Assembly (NCBI RefSeq): GCF_008195825.1
Contig: NZ_CP043329.1
Location: 2,170,001 to 2,234,000 of the forward strand
Reading direction: 5' to 3'
Source: Pedobacter aquae
GTDB taxonomy: Bacteria; Bacteroidota; Bacteroidia; Sphingobacteriales; Sphingobacteriaceae
Length of the DNA: 64,000 nucleotides
Made by a program: the position numbers and the translations under genes. Numbering within the stretch: the first letter of the stretch is position 1; each line of letters opens with the position of its first letter. Below, in pieces: positions 17,472-24,905 of this stretch. The notes under the pieces were generated by a model, which saw nothing but the letters and a program-made list of their open reading frames with translations, did no database searches and had not been told where the DNA came from.

Positions 17472-18501
17472 ATCTTATAATTTCTTCTTTAAAAGTCAAT
17501 TCATCATGTTTAAAAACAACCTCTATAGGCCATTCATAAATAGGAAGTTGGGCCAATAGTTCTTTATCAGCCTGAGATTTTAAACGTACCGCATCCTTTT
17601 CTGTTGTAATAATGAATGCTCCTTTACCACATTTCTTAAAATCTGCTACAAGTTTAAGCATATTTTTTCGGCTGAAATGGTGATGATCTGGATAATTATG
17701 ATGAATAATATGAGTGCTATACTTTTCTACTTCCTTTCGTAATAAAGCTGGCCTAGCTATACCCGTAAGTAATAAAATAGGTGTGCCGGTTGCTATTTCT
17801 TCTAAAGCCAAACCTTCGCCAGTAGCTATTCTTCTCAGTTGCTTACTGTATGCTAAGGATGAGAAAAAGATTTTTTGATAACTAGCTAAAGAAAAAGATT
17901 CCTTGATGTTTCTTTTCTCAATCTCGGATAAATCTATAGGGCATTTGGTAATGATGATGATACGGGCCCTGCTTTTACCCGCAAAAGATTCTCTATAATT
18001 TCCTGCCGGTAATAATAATTTCAAATGCTTTAAGCGATGATAATCAAACAATAAAAGATTCATCTCAGCTTTTAAAGCTCTATGCTGATAAGCATCATCT
18101 AATACTATAAGCTCATGCGTTTCTTTAAGTTTCTCCACTCCTAAAACCCTGTCTTCGCAAACAGCTACCGTTATTTCAGGAAATTTATTTTTCAATTGCT
18201 GAGGCTCATCGCCGTTTAAGGATGCGTCTTGGTTTGCTTCTACCAGCCTAAAACCTTTGGTTTTACGTCCGTAACCCCTACTTAAAGTAGCCATTTTAAA
18301 ATCAGACTTTAATAGTCTGATGATATATTCTGTTAAAGGCGTCTTACCAACACCACCAACTTCTAAATTGCCAATAACTATAAGGGGTAACTTAAAAGAT
18401 GTACTGTTAAACCAGTTCCAATCGTAAAATTTATTACGCAGCCAAACAATGATTCCGTAAATCAGCGAAAAGGGAAAAAGTAATAAACGGAATATGGCCA
18501 T
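17452..18501 (-). CDS. lpxK: Tetraacyldisaccharide 4'-kinase
   Basis: The 349-aa protein has the LpxK layout: an N-terminal membrane-associated helix (MAIFRLLLFPFSLIYGIIVWL), the P-loop-like GNLEVGGVGKTPLTEYI (about 43-59), TLSRGYGRKTKGF, GDEPQQL, EDR and LDDAYQHR with the Asp/His catalytic pair. It phosphorylates the lipid A precursor at the inner membrane in the Raetz pathway. It is the first gene of the lpxK-PNP-porin cluster on the minus strand. No other lpx genes are in the window. Confidence 0.93.
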   Translation of the reverse strand: MAIFRLLLFPFSLIYGIIVWLRNKFYDWNWFNSTSFKLPLIVIGNLEVGGVGKTPLTEYIIRLLKSDFKMATLSRGYGRKTKGFRLVEANQDASLNGDEPQQLKNKFPEITVAVCEDRVLGVEKLKETHELIVLDDAYQHRALKAEMNLLLFDYHRLKHLKLLLPAGNYRESFAGKSRARIIIITKCPIDLSEIEKRNIKESFSLASYQKIFFSSLAYSKQLRRIATGEGLALEEIATGTPILLLTGIARPALLRKEVEKYSTHIIHHNYPDHHHFSRKNMLKLVADFKKCGKGAFIITTEKDAVRLKSQADKELLAQLPIYEWPIEVVFKHDELTFKEEIIRYVKAVK

Positions 18502-18600
18502 GCTATTTCTTAATAAACAAAATTAGAAAACCTAAGCATTATATCTTTTAAAGATTAAAATAAAAATCCACATGCTTACAAAAATAGCTATCAAAGCAAA

Positions 18601-18631
18601 AAACCCTTTCAAGATAAACTCGAAAGGGTTT
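18601..18631 (-). terminator. Terminator of tRNA-Phe
   Basis: A 10-bp perfect stem, AAACCCTTTC (18601-18610) and GAAAGGGTTT (18622-18631), begins one base after the tRNA CCA end on the minus strand. The T tract is short and interrupted. Confidence 0.65.
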
Positions 18632-18632
18632 C

Positions 18633-18708
18633 TGGTGGTATGGGCCGGGATCGAACCGGCGACACATGGATTTTCAGTCCATTGCTCTACCGACTGAGCT
18701 ACCGTACC
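18633..18708 (-). tRNA. tRNA-Phe (GAA)
   Basis: The 76-base minus-strand sequence folds as a tRNA. It has acceptor GGTACGG, a D arm with AGCTCAG, an anticodon loop CTGAAAA giving anticodon GAA (18673-18675), T arm GGTTCGATCCC, discriminator A and an encoded CCA. The acceptor stem has one C-A mismatch at position 5-68 (GGTACGG against CCATACC). A consensus promoter lies 35-65 bases upstream. Confidence 0.95.
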
Positions 18709-18742
18709 ATCTTGGTGGAAACGTTGCTTCGTTTCGGGATTG

Positions 18743-18773
18743 CAAATGTAGCCTCTTTTTGATAAAATACAAA
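18743..18773 (-). promoter_or_regulatory. Consensus Bacteroidota promoter of tRNA-Phe
   Basis: On the minus strand TTTG (18770-18773), 19 bases, then TACATTTG (18743-18750) match the primary sigma consensus TTTG-N19-TAnnTTTG exactly. The -7 element ends 34 bases before the mature 5' end at 18708. Confidence 0.85.
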
Positions 18774-18872
18774 TAATATTTTCAAATAATTACTAAACTT
18801 CTTTAAGTCACCTCTTTAAAGCTCATCAAAAAGAATTTCATCATGCATCCATACCTTAAAACCCTTACGATA

Positions 18873-18983
18873 TTAGGCTAAAACTTTTTGTACAATAGCC
18901 AATACTTCGCCCAATATAGAATCATCCTCCTGCTCTCCGGCAAGCATCAGCTGTAAAGCTTCTTCTAGTAATTGCTCTTCCAT
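18873..18983 (-). CDS. Possible 36-aa acidic small protein
   Basis: An ATG at 18983 opens a 36-aa frame starting MEEQLLEEALQLMLAGEQED and ending VLAIVQKVLA. It would form an acidic amphipathic helix with no membrane segment. It lies in a ~410-base gap between tRNA-Phe and the Fe-S oxidoreductase gene, where nothing else is visible apart from promoters. I do not recognise it, and length alone cannot exclude chance. Codon use is like the neighbours. Confidence 0.35.
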   Translation of the reverse strand: MEEQLLEEALQLMLAGEQEDDSILGEVLAIVQKVLA

Positions 18984-19120
18984 AAATTAACTGTTTTGTA
19001 TCCTAAGACGATGTTCATGAAAGCTTTGTTACAATCACAAGAAAAAAATCTTAAGGGGTATAATTCTTGATATTAAAACATTTAATACATTACACCTATT
19101 CTAGGTGAATAAGAAAATTA

Positions 19121-19134
19121 CTATGCTTGCATAG
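19121..19134. promoter_or_regulatory. Palindrome CTATGC-TT-GCATAG upstream of the Fe-S oxidoreductase operon
   Basis: A perfect 14-base inverted repeat lies 50 bases before the ATG at 19184. Its 12-base core, TATGCTTGCATA, is the reverse complement of the core of the palindrome at 31687-31704 upstream of the TonB receptor gene. This suggests a shared dimeric regulator. Confidence 0.5.
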
Positions 19135-19183
19135 TTTTTATGAATTTAATCTTTATATTAGCTCTATCATCAATTTAAACACT

Positions 19184-20485
19184 ATGCTGGCACAAATTAT
19201 TTTCATTTTAGCACTTATTACAGCTATTATAGCTTTTACCATTAGTATTAAGAAAATCATCAGAAATATTAATCTAGGAAAAGACATAGACCGTACAGAC
19301 CATCAACCGGAGCGCTGGAAAAACATGCTTAAAGTTGCACTTGGCCAAAGTAAAATGACAGCCAGACCTGTAGCTGGTATCATGCACATACTTGTTTATG
19401 TTGGTTTTATCATCATCAATATTGAAGTTTTAGAAATTATCATAGATGGTATTTTTGGTACCCACCGGGTATTTTCTTTTTTAGGAAGCTTCTATAACTT
19501 TTTGATAGCTTCTTTTGAAATCTTAGCTTTATTAGTTCTTTTAGGCGTATTTGTTTTTTTAGCAAGAAGACTGGTCTTACAGCTTAAGCGTTTTAAAGGT
19601 ATAGAGATGACTGCCTGGCCAAAATCAGATGCTATTTATATTTTAGTGATAGAGGTCTTATTAATGTCGGCCTTTTTAACCATGAATGCCGCAGATTACA
19701 AGCTACAACAAGCTGGCGTTCATCATTATACACTTGCTGGTAGTTTTCCTGTATCTCAGTTTATTCTACCTTTACTCCCTACAGATATCAATTCTTTAAT
19801 TCTAATTGAGCGTTTTTGTTGGTGGTTCCACATCTTAGGTATATTGGCATTCTTAAATTACCTGCCATTCTCTAAACATTTCCATATTATTTTGGCATTT
19901 CCTAATACTTGGTATGCTAAACTTGCTCCAAAAGGCGAATTTAATAATATGGAAACCGTATCTCATGAGGTAAAAGCGATGCTAAATCCTTCTTATACAC
20001 CACCTGCTATAGATGCAAATAATAAGTTTGGAGCTAAAGATGTACAAGACTTAAACTGGGTGCAATTGATGAATGCCTATACCTGTACAGAATGCGGTAG
20101 ATGCACCTCTTCTTGTCCGGCTAATATAACAGGCAAACTTTTATCTCCTAGAAAAATTATGATGGATACCCGTGATAGAATGGAAGAAATTGGTAGAAAC
20201 ATAGATAAACACGGTAAAGATTATAACGATGGTAAAAGCTTATTAGATGACTATATCAGCAGAGAAGAAATTTGGGCTTGCACCACTTGTAACGCTTGCG
20301 TAGAAGCCTGCCCAGTAAATATAGACCCGCTTTCTATCATCTTAGATTTAAGACGCTTTGCTGTGATGGAAGAATCTAATGTAACAGGTAGCTTAAACGC
20401 GATGTTCTCTAACATCGAAAATAATGGCGCTCCTTGGAAATATTCGCCTGCAGATAGATTTAATTGGGCAAATAAAGAGGATTAG
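19184..20485 (+). CDS. Membrane-bound (Fe-S) oxidoreductase, heterodisulfide reductase-like
   Basis: From the ATG at 19184 the product is 433 aa. A TTG at 19127 would add 19 residues but overlaps the operator-like palindrome. The N-terminal ~250 residues hold several membrane helices of a NarI-like cytochrome b type (MLAQIIFILALITAIIAF, IMHILVYVGFIIINIEVLEII). The C-terminal part is a dicluster ferredoxin domain with CTECGRCTSSCP and CTTCNACVEACP. Proteins of this layout pass electrons between the quinone pool and soluble Fe-S partners. The next gene encodes a CCG-domain protein, so both probably form one complex. The physiological donor is unknown. Confidence 0.85.
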   Translation: MLAQIIFILALITAIIAFTISIKKIIRNINLGKDIDRTDHQPERWKNMLKVALGQSKMTARPVAGIMHILVYVGFIIINIEVLEIIIDGIFGTHRVFSFLGSFYNFLIASFEILALLVLLGVFVFLARRLVLQLKRFKGIEMTAWPKSDAIYILVIEVLLMSAFLTMNAADYKLQQAGVHHYTLAGSFPVSQFILPLLPTDINSLILIERFCWWFHILGILAFLNYLPFSKHFHIILAFPNTWYAKLAPKGEFNNMETVSHEVKAMLNPSYTPPAIDANNKFGAKDVQDLNWVQLMNAYTCTECGRCTSSCPANITGKLLSPRKIMMDTRDRMEEIGRNIDKHGKDYNDGKSLLDDYISREEIWACTTCNACVEACPVNIDPLSIILDLRRFAVMEESNVTGSLNAMFSNIENNGAPWKYSPADRFNWANKED

Positions 20486-20565
20486 ATTTTAAGATAAAAG
20501 AGTTAAGGACACTTGACGATGTTAAAGATTCTACCAAAGAAACCGATAACTAACAAAGATAACCA

Positions 20566-21354
20566 ATGATACAAGTACCAACCATGGCAGATATGATAGC
20601 TGCGGGCGAAGAACCAGAAGTTTTATTTTGGGTAGGCTGCGCCGGTAGTTATGACGAAAGAGCACAAAGAGTTACGCAGGCTTTTGCTAAAATTTTAACC
20701 CATTGCAATATTAAATTTGCGGTATTAGGCACAGAAGAGAACTGTACCGGAGACCCTGCTAAAAGAGCAGGTAATGAATTTTTATTTCAAATGCAGGCCA
20801 TGATGAATATCGAAGTTTTGAATGGTTATAACATCAAAAAAATTGTAACCGCTTGCCCACATTGCTTTAATACCATTAAAAATGAATACCCAAATTTAGG
20901 TGGTCATTATGATGTTATCCATCACACGCAATTGATACAAGAACTTATTGATGCTGGTAAGCTAAAAGCAGAAAACGGAGAATCTTTTAAAGGCAAAAAA
21001 ATAACTTACCACGACCCATGTTACTTGGGCAGGGCTAATGGCGTATATGAAGCCCCTAGAAAAGTATTGGAAGTTTTAGATGCTGATTTGGTAGAAATGA
21101 AACGTTGCAAGCAAAACGGACTTTGCTGTGGAGCCGGTGGAGCGCAAATGTTTAAAGAGCCAGAGAAAGGCAAAAAAGATGTGAATATTGAAAGAATGGA
21201 CGATGTTTTAGAAACTAAAGCAGAAGTTGTGGCTGTAGGTTGCCCTTTTTGTATGACGATGATGAAAGATGGCGTTAAACATTTTGAAAAAGAACAAGAA
21301 ATAGAAGTCTTGGATATCGCAGAAATTACAGCCAGAAATAATAATTTGATTTAA
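20566..21354 (+). CDS. CCG-domain (heterodisulfide reductase B-like) Fe-S protein
   Basis: The 262-aa protein contains two Cys-rich CCG domains: VGCAGSYDER with CTGDP and CPHCFN in the first, and DPCYLGR, GLCCGAGGA and VGCPFCMTM in the second. These motifs bind a non-cubane 4Fe-4S cluster or a related cofactor in HdrB, GlpC and LutA-like proteins. It is soluble and follows the membrane Fe-S oxidoreductase by 80 bp, the usual pairing in Bacteroidota. The substrate is not known from sequence. A hairpin terminator follows at 21363-21387. Confidence 0.87.
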   Translation: MIQVPTMADMIAAGEEPEVLFWVGCAGSYDERAQRVTQAFAKILTHCNIKFAVLGTEENCTGDPAKRAGNEFLFQMQAMMNIEVLNGYNIKKIVTACPHCFNTIKNEYPNLGGHYDVIHHTQLIQELIDAGKLKAENGESFKGKKITYHDPCYLGRANGVYEAPRKVLEVLDADLVEMKRCKQNGLCCGAGGAQMFKEPEKGKKDVNIERMDDVLETKAEVVAVGCPFCMTMMKDGVKHFEKEQEIEVLDIAEITARNNNLI

Positions 21355-21362
21355 TCATTCTT

Positions 21363-21387
21363 CCAGCATCTTCCAAGAAGGTGCTGG
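21363..21387 (+). terminator. Terminator after the Fe-S operon
   Basis: An 11-bp stem (CCAGCATCTTC with GAAGGTGCTGG, one G-T pair) with a 3-base loop lies nine bases after the stop codon. The T tract is weak (ATATTTTAT). Confidence 0.7.
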
Positions 21388-21392
21388 ATATT

Positions 21393-21614
21393 TTATCTAC
21401 TTACGGAAATAGATTCTGCCTTTTGAGAAGGCATAGCTTTATAGTTAATCAACTTCCCCTCTTGTTTTAAACTATCTTTAGTGTTCTGATACTTCTTGAA
21501 GCTTACTTTAGTAGTTTGGATAGCATCTTTACTTAACCAAATATTCAGAATCAGGGTATGGGTAATAAGAACCATACATATTAAAACAATATAACTTATT
21601 TTACCAAACTTCAT
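21393..21614 (-). CDS. Small single-pass membrane protein, unknown
   Basis: The 73-aa product begins MKFGKISYIVLICMVLITHT, a membrane segment or uncleaved signal (about 6-27). A basic, Lys-rich tail follows (KYQNTKDSLKQEGKL). I do not recognise a family. It is transcribed towards the Fe-S operon and may share the hairpin at 21363-21387 as its terminator. Confidence is moderate because of its size. Confidence 0.5.
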   Translation of the reverse strand: MKFGKISYIVLICMVLITHTLILNIWLSKDAIQTTKVSFKKYQNTKDSLKQEGKLINYKAMPSQKAESISVSR

Positions 21615-21670
21615 TTAATTCATAAAAACAATGTTACCAAAATAAGAAAAACTATCCATAATCCCTAATT

Positions 21671-22132
21671 TTAGGGATTATTTTTGGTGTTTTCTCTCAA
21701 AACATCAAAACTTTTATGGAGAGAGTTAAGTTCATCTTCAGAAATTCCCTTTAATGGAAAATTTATTTCATTCGCCATAGAGTCAACATCCCCGGAAGGG
21801 TCTTTATAACTCTGAAAGATAACAGAAGACGGCTCGCATACGACACTTAACCAACCCGACTTTTCATTTCCATAATAGTTCAATTTTTGAACTTTTTCTA
21901 TTTTTACGGAATAGTATTCTGTTTTGTTACTGGCTAGTATCCTCTTGTAACGCAAAAAGCCATTGTTATTCACTTCTAAGGTAAATGACTTTGTCCCCAA
22001 TAATTGGTCAGCATCATACTTTTTCAGCAGCTCTTCTATTTGCTTTCTATAAAAATTTTTATGCTCATCGGTATAATTTAGAATACCTAAGAAACTCCAG
22101 AAAATAAAACTTAAGGCATATAGTAAATTCAC
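21671..22132 (-). CDS. Hypothetical protein with N-terminal signal/anchor
   Basis: The 153-aa product starts MNLLYALSFIFWSFLGILNY, a signal peptide or anchor. Mixed alpha/beta sequence follows without Cys pairs or known motifs (TKSFTLEVNNNGFLRYKRI, EKSGWLSVVCEPSSVIF). No family is recognised. Same strand as the preceding 73-aa gene, 56 bases apart, so the two may be co-transcribed. Confidence 0.55.
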   Translation of the reverse strand: MNLLYALSFIFWSFLGILNYTDEHKNFYRKQIEELLKKYDADQLLGTKSFTLEVNNNGFLRYKRILASNKTEYYSVKIEKVQKLNYYGNEKSGWLSVVCEPSSVIFQSYKDPSGDVDSMANEINFPLKGISEDELNSLHKSFDVLRENTKNNP

Positions 22133-22254
22133 GCTCTAATTTAACGTAACATTTAAAAAGGATGAAATATATTTTTCCACTTATTAACTCCATATTAATG
22201 TAAACTCTTTTAATCATCCTGTACAAGACATTTAATATTATTAATTTTACGGTT

Positions 22255-22740
22255 ATGGAATTTCACCCACTTTCTAGAGTTTGGATTTATCAATCAGACA
22301 GCGTTTTCAACAAGGCTCAAGTACAAGAGCTTGAGCAATTACTTGCAGATTTCACTGCAGATTGGCAAGCACATCAGCAACAGTTAAAAGCTGGATATGA
22401 AATAAGATACAATCGTTTCCTTGTTTTAATTGTGGATGAAAGTCAAGCTGGAGCCAGCGGTTGTTCTATTGATAAATCTGTTCATTTGATGAAAGAAATT
22501 CAGGAAAAATATCAGGTGAATCTTTTTGACAGATTTAACATCGCTTATAAAGAGCAAGAAGAAGTAAAAGCTTTAAGTCGTGAAGGTTTTGAATCTTTAA
22601 TAGCAGAGGGACAGATTAACCAAAATACTATTGTTTTTAATAATCTGGTACAAAGCTATCAAGAATATCAAGAAAAGTGGGAATGTAAGTTTCTAGATAG
22701 TTGGCATAATAGGGTATTTTCTTTACCTCAGGGTATCTAA
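22255..22740 (+). CDS. Conserved Bacteroidota hypothetical (often mislabelled ABC transporter ATPase)
   Basis: The 161-aa protein matches a conserved family of this phylum: SRVWIYQSD at the N-terminus, FTADWQAHQQQLKAGYEIRY, GCSIDKSVHLMKEI, NTIVFNNLVQSY and SWHNRVF at the end. Database entries often call it an ABC transporter ATPase, but no Walker A, Walker B or signature motif is present, so I do not use that name. It is cytoplasmic. Its stop overlaps the convergent mtgA stop. The function is unknown. Confidence 0.75.
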   Translation: MEFHPLSRVWIYQSDSVFNKAQVQELEQLLADFTADWQAHQQQLKAGYEIRYNRFLVLIVDESQAGASGCSIDKSVHLMKEIQEKYQVNLFDRFNIAYKEQEEVKALSREGFESLIAEGQINQNTIVFNNLVQSYQEYQEKWECKFLDSWHNRVFSLPQGI

Positions 22741-23435
22741 AATTTCAATTTTCCTAGGTTTCTCATATTCCTTAAAATAACACCTTGTTTGTAGTAGATA
22801 TAGGCAGTTGGTTTTAGGGGTGTCCACCTTCTTGGGTTAGGTAAAACTGCCGCTAATAAAGCAGCTTCTCCTTTTAATAGGCTTTCGCAAGATTTACCAT
22901 AATAAGTTTGCGTAGCGGCTTCCATACCGTAAATACCATCTCCGGTTTCTATAACATTGAGATAAACCTCTAAAATTCTTTCTTTAGACCAGAAGAGTTC
23001 AATCAGCAAGGTAAAATAAGCTTCAAAACCTTTTCTTACGTAAGACCTACCTGGCCATAGAAATACATTTTTTGCAGTTTGCTGAGATATAGTGCTACCC
23101 CCACGTATTTTTTTGCCTTTCTTATTTTTTTGATAGGCTTTTTCTATAGCTTCAAAATCAAAACCATGATGAACCAAAAACCTAGCATCTTCGGCAGCTA
23201 AAACTGCTTTTTTGAGGTTCATGGAGATCTCTTCAAAATCTTTCCATTCTTTTTTGAGCTTCCATGTTTTACCTTCTGCTTTTCTTTCAAAACCTCTTTG
23301 CAGCATCAAATAGGTAAGAGGAGGGTTTATAAATCTCAACAGGATAACCCATACGATACTGATACCTAAAAACCATAACAAGAGTCTGAGTATGATTTTA
23401 GATAACTTTTGCAGGATAGAAGATGATTTTGCCAT
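22737..23435 (-). CDS. mtgA: Monofunctional peptidoglycan glycosyltransferase
   Basis: From the ATG at 23435 the product is 232 aa: an N-terminal membrane anchor (about 15-40, LRLLLWFLGISIVWVILL) and a GT51 domain with AEDARFLVHHGFDFEAIEKA, GGSTISQQTAKNVFLWPGRS and RILEVYLNVIETGDGIYGME. The catalytic Glu is in AAEDARF. It polymerises lipid II into glycan strands without a transpeptidase domain. A longer frame begins at 23480 but runs through the rplI-operon terminator hairpin (23451-23482), so the internal ATG is preferred. Confidence 0.9.
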   Translation of the reverse strand: MAKSSSILQKLSKIILRLLLWFLGISIVWVILLRFINPPLTYLMLQRGFERKAEGKTWKLKKEWKDFEEISMNLKKAVLAAEDARFLVHHGFDFEAIEKAYQKNKKGKKIRGGSTISQQTAKNVFLWPGRSYVRKGFEAYFTLLIELFWSKERILEVYLNVIETGDGIYGMEAATQTYYGKSCESLLKGEAALLAAVLPNPRRWTPLKPTAYIYYKQGVILRNMRNLGKLKF

Positions 23436-23450
23436 ATATGATTTCAAAAA

Positions 23451-23482
23451 AAATGCTTCCTGAACATGATCAGGAAGCATTT
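23451..23482 (-). terminator. Terminator of the rpsF-rpsR-rplI operon
   Basis: A perfect 12-bp stem, AAATGCTTCCTG (23451-23462) with CAGGAAGCATTT (23471-23482), is followed on the minus strand by T6. It lies 23 bases after the rplI stop. Confidence 0.92.
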
Positions 23483-23504
23483 AAATTATTCATGTACCGA
23501 TAAA

Positions 23505-23948
23505 TTACTCAGCAACTACGTCAAAAGGAACTTGTACTTTAACTTCTTTGTGTAAGTTTAAATTAGCAATGTACTCACCAACAAACTTAACATCAGAATC
23601 AAAAGTAATTCTTCTTCTGTCTACATCAAAGCCTAATTTCTTTAATGCATCAGCAACCTGAATTGTGTTAACAGCACCAAAGATTTTACCGCTTTCTCCA
23701 GCTTTAGCACCAATGCTTAATCTTACATCAGTTAATCTAGCTGCAACAGCATCTGCGTCTTTCTTAATTTTTTCTTGTTTGAACTGAGCTTGTTTGATGT
23801 TCTCAGCTAAAACTTTCTTTGCCGACTCAGTAGCTAAAATAGCTTGACCTTGAGGAATTAAATAATTACGGCCGTAACCTGGCTTTACTGAAACGATATC
23901 GTCTTTCTCGCCTAGGTTTTTTACATCTTGTGTTAATATAACTTCCAT
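23505..23948 (-). CDS. rplI: Ribosomal protein bL9
   Basis: The 147-aa protein has the bL9 signature: MEVILTQDVKNLGEKDDIVSVKPGYGRNYLIPQG in the N-terminal rRNA-binding domain, a central helix, and a C-terminal domain with GKIFGAVNTIQVADALKK. It binds 23S rRNA in the large subunit. It is the third gene of rpsF-rpsR-rplI, 13 bp after rpsR, and is followed by a strong terminator. Confidence 0.97.
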   Translation of the reverse strand: MEVILTQDVKNLGEKDDIVSVKPGYGRNYLIPQGQAILATESAKKVLAENIKQAQFKQEKIKKDADAVAARLTDVRLSIGAKAGESGKIFGAVNTIQVADALKKLGFDVDRRRITFDSDVKFVGEYIANLNLHKEVKVQVPFDVVAE

Positions 23949-23961
23949 CTGCTTAGCCTCC

Positions 23962-24225
23962 TTATTTTAAACCGTCTGTAACAAAAGGTAATATACCAAT
24001 TAAACGAGCTCTTTTAACTGCTTGAGCTACTTTACGCTGGTATTTTAAAGAAGTACCCGTTAAACGACGAGGTAAAATTTTACCTTGATCATTGATGAAC
24101 TTCAATAAAAAGTTGGCGTCTTTGTAATCGATATACTTGATACCATTTTTCTTAAAACGGCAGTATTTCTTTCTGTTATCCTCCACCTTGGGAGCAGTAA
24201 CATATTGGATTTGATCTTGTGCCAT
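23962..24225 (-). CDS. rpsR: Ribosomal protein bS18
   Basis: The 87-aa protein carries the bS18 core: [57 protein letters not shown]. It binds 16S rRNA next to bS6, whose gene is directly upstream and overlaps by one base. This order is conserved in Bacteroidota. Confidence 0.97.
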   Translation of the reverse strand: MAQDQIQYVTAPKVEDNRKKYCRFKKNGIKYIDYKDANFLLKFINDQGKILPRRLTGTSLKYQRKVAQAVKRARLIGILPFVTDGLK

Positions 24226-24581
24226 TAGTTTGCTGCCTCCGCTTTTTTCTTGTTAAATGCGCCGTTACGTTTTTTCTCGTTATAAGCTACAGCATGTTTA
24301 TCTAAACGTACTGTTAAAAATCTCATAACACGCTCGTCACGTTTTAACGCTAATTCAAATTTGCCGATAACCTCTCCTGATACCTTGTATTCAGTTAGAT
24401 GATAATATCCAGTTGATTTTTTCTCAATTGGATACGCTAGTTTTTTCAAACCCCAATTATCCTCTTGGACAATTTCGGCGCCGCTATCAGTTAAAATCTG
24501 AGTGAATTTTGCAATCACTTCTTTTGCGATTTCTTCTGATAACAATGGGGTAAGAATGATAGTGGTTTCGTATTGATTCAT
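24225..24581 (-). CDS. rpsF: Ribosomal protein bS6
   Basis: The 118-aa protein is bS6: [43 protein letters not shown] and [19 protein letters not shown], with a Lys/Asn/Ala tail. It dimerises with bS18 on the small subunit. It leads the rpsF-rpsR-rplI operon, driven by the consensus promoter at 24617-24647. Confidence 0.97.
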   Translation of the reverse strand: MNQYETTIILTPLLSEEIAKEVIAKFTQILTDSGAEIVQEDNWGLKKLAYPIEKKSTGYYHLTEYKVSGEVIGKFELALKRDERVMRFLTVRLDKHAVAYNEKKRNGAFNKKKAEAAN

Positions 24582-24616
24582 TTCTTACTATTGTTTTACC
24601 CGATTTTACGGGACTG

Positions 24617-24647
24617 CAAAGGTAGAAAACATTTAGTTGATAAACAA
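24617..24647 (-). promoter_or_regulatory. Consensus promoter of rpsF-rpsR-rplI
   Basis: On the minus strand TTG (24645-24647), 20 bases, then TACCTTTG (24617-24624) match the Bacteroidota -33/-7 consensus. The -7 element ends 35 bases before the rpsF ATG. Confidence 0.85.
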
Positions 24648-24867
24648 GAGATTAAAAGGATTTTATATTAAAGAACTCCATCTGAAGATTTGGTAATACC
24701 TTCATTTTATTACTTTTCTGAATAAAAAAGTTATAAAACCAGGTAATAGTTTTACAAAAAATAAGAACTTATGCATTGGTTTAAAATTGGTCTATTAAAA
24801 ATGAAAAAATTAATTTAATAAAACAAAATATAATTCAAACAAAGCTGTATGTTTAATCATTTTTAAA

Positions 24868-24898
24868 TTGCACAATCAAATACATCTTTCTATTTTAG
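24868..24898 (+). promoter_or_regulatory. Promoter candidate for dnaX; rest of the 324-base gap is empty
   Basis: TTG (24868-24870), 20 bases, then TATTTTAG (24891-24898, one mismatch to TAnnTTTG) lie just before the dnaX ATG at 24906, so the leader would be very short or absent. Between this and the rpsF promoter (about 24650-24865) I see only AT-rich sequence without a reading frame or hairpin. Confidence 0.45.
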
Positions 24899-24905
24899 CA
24901 CCCTG

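Noticed and set aside
19127-19183. TTG start extending the Fe-S oxidoreductase by 19 residues
   Set aside because: It would lie inside the palindromic operator candidate, and the ATG at 19184 begins directly with the membrane helix.
22255-22740. ABC transporter ATPase as the product name
   Set aside because: No Walker A, Walker B or signature motif in 161 residues.
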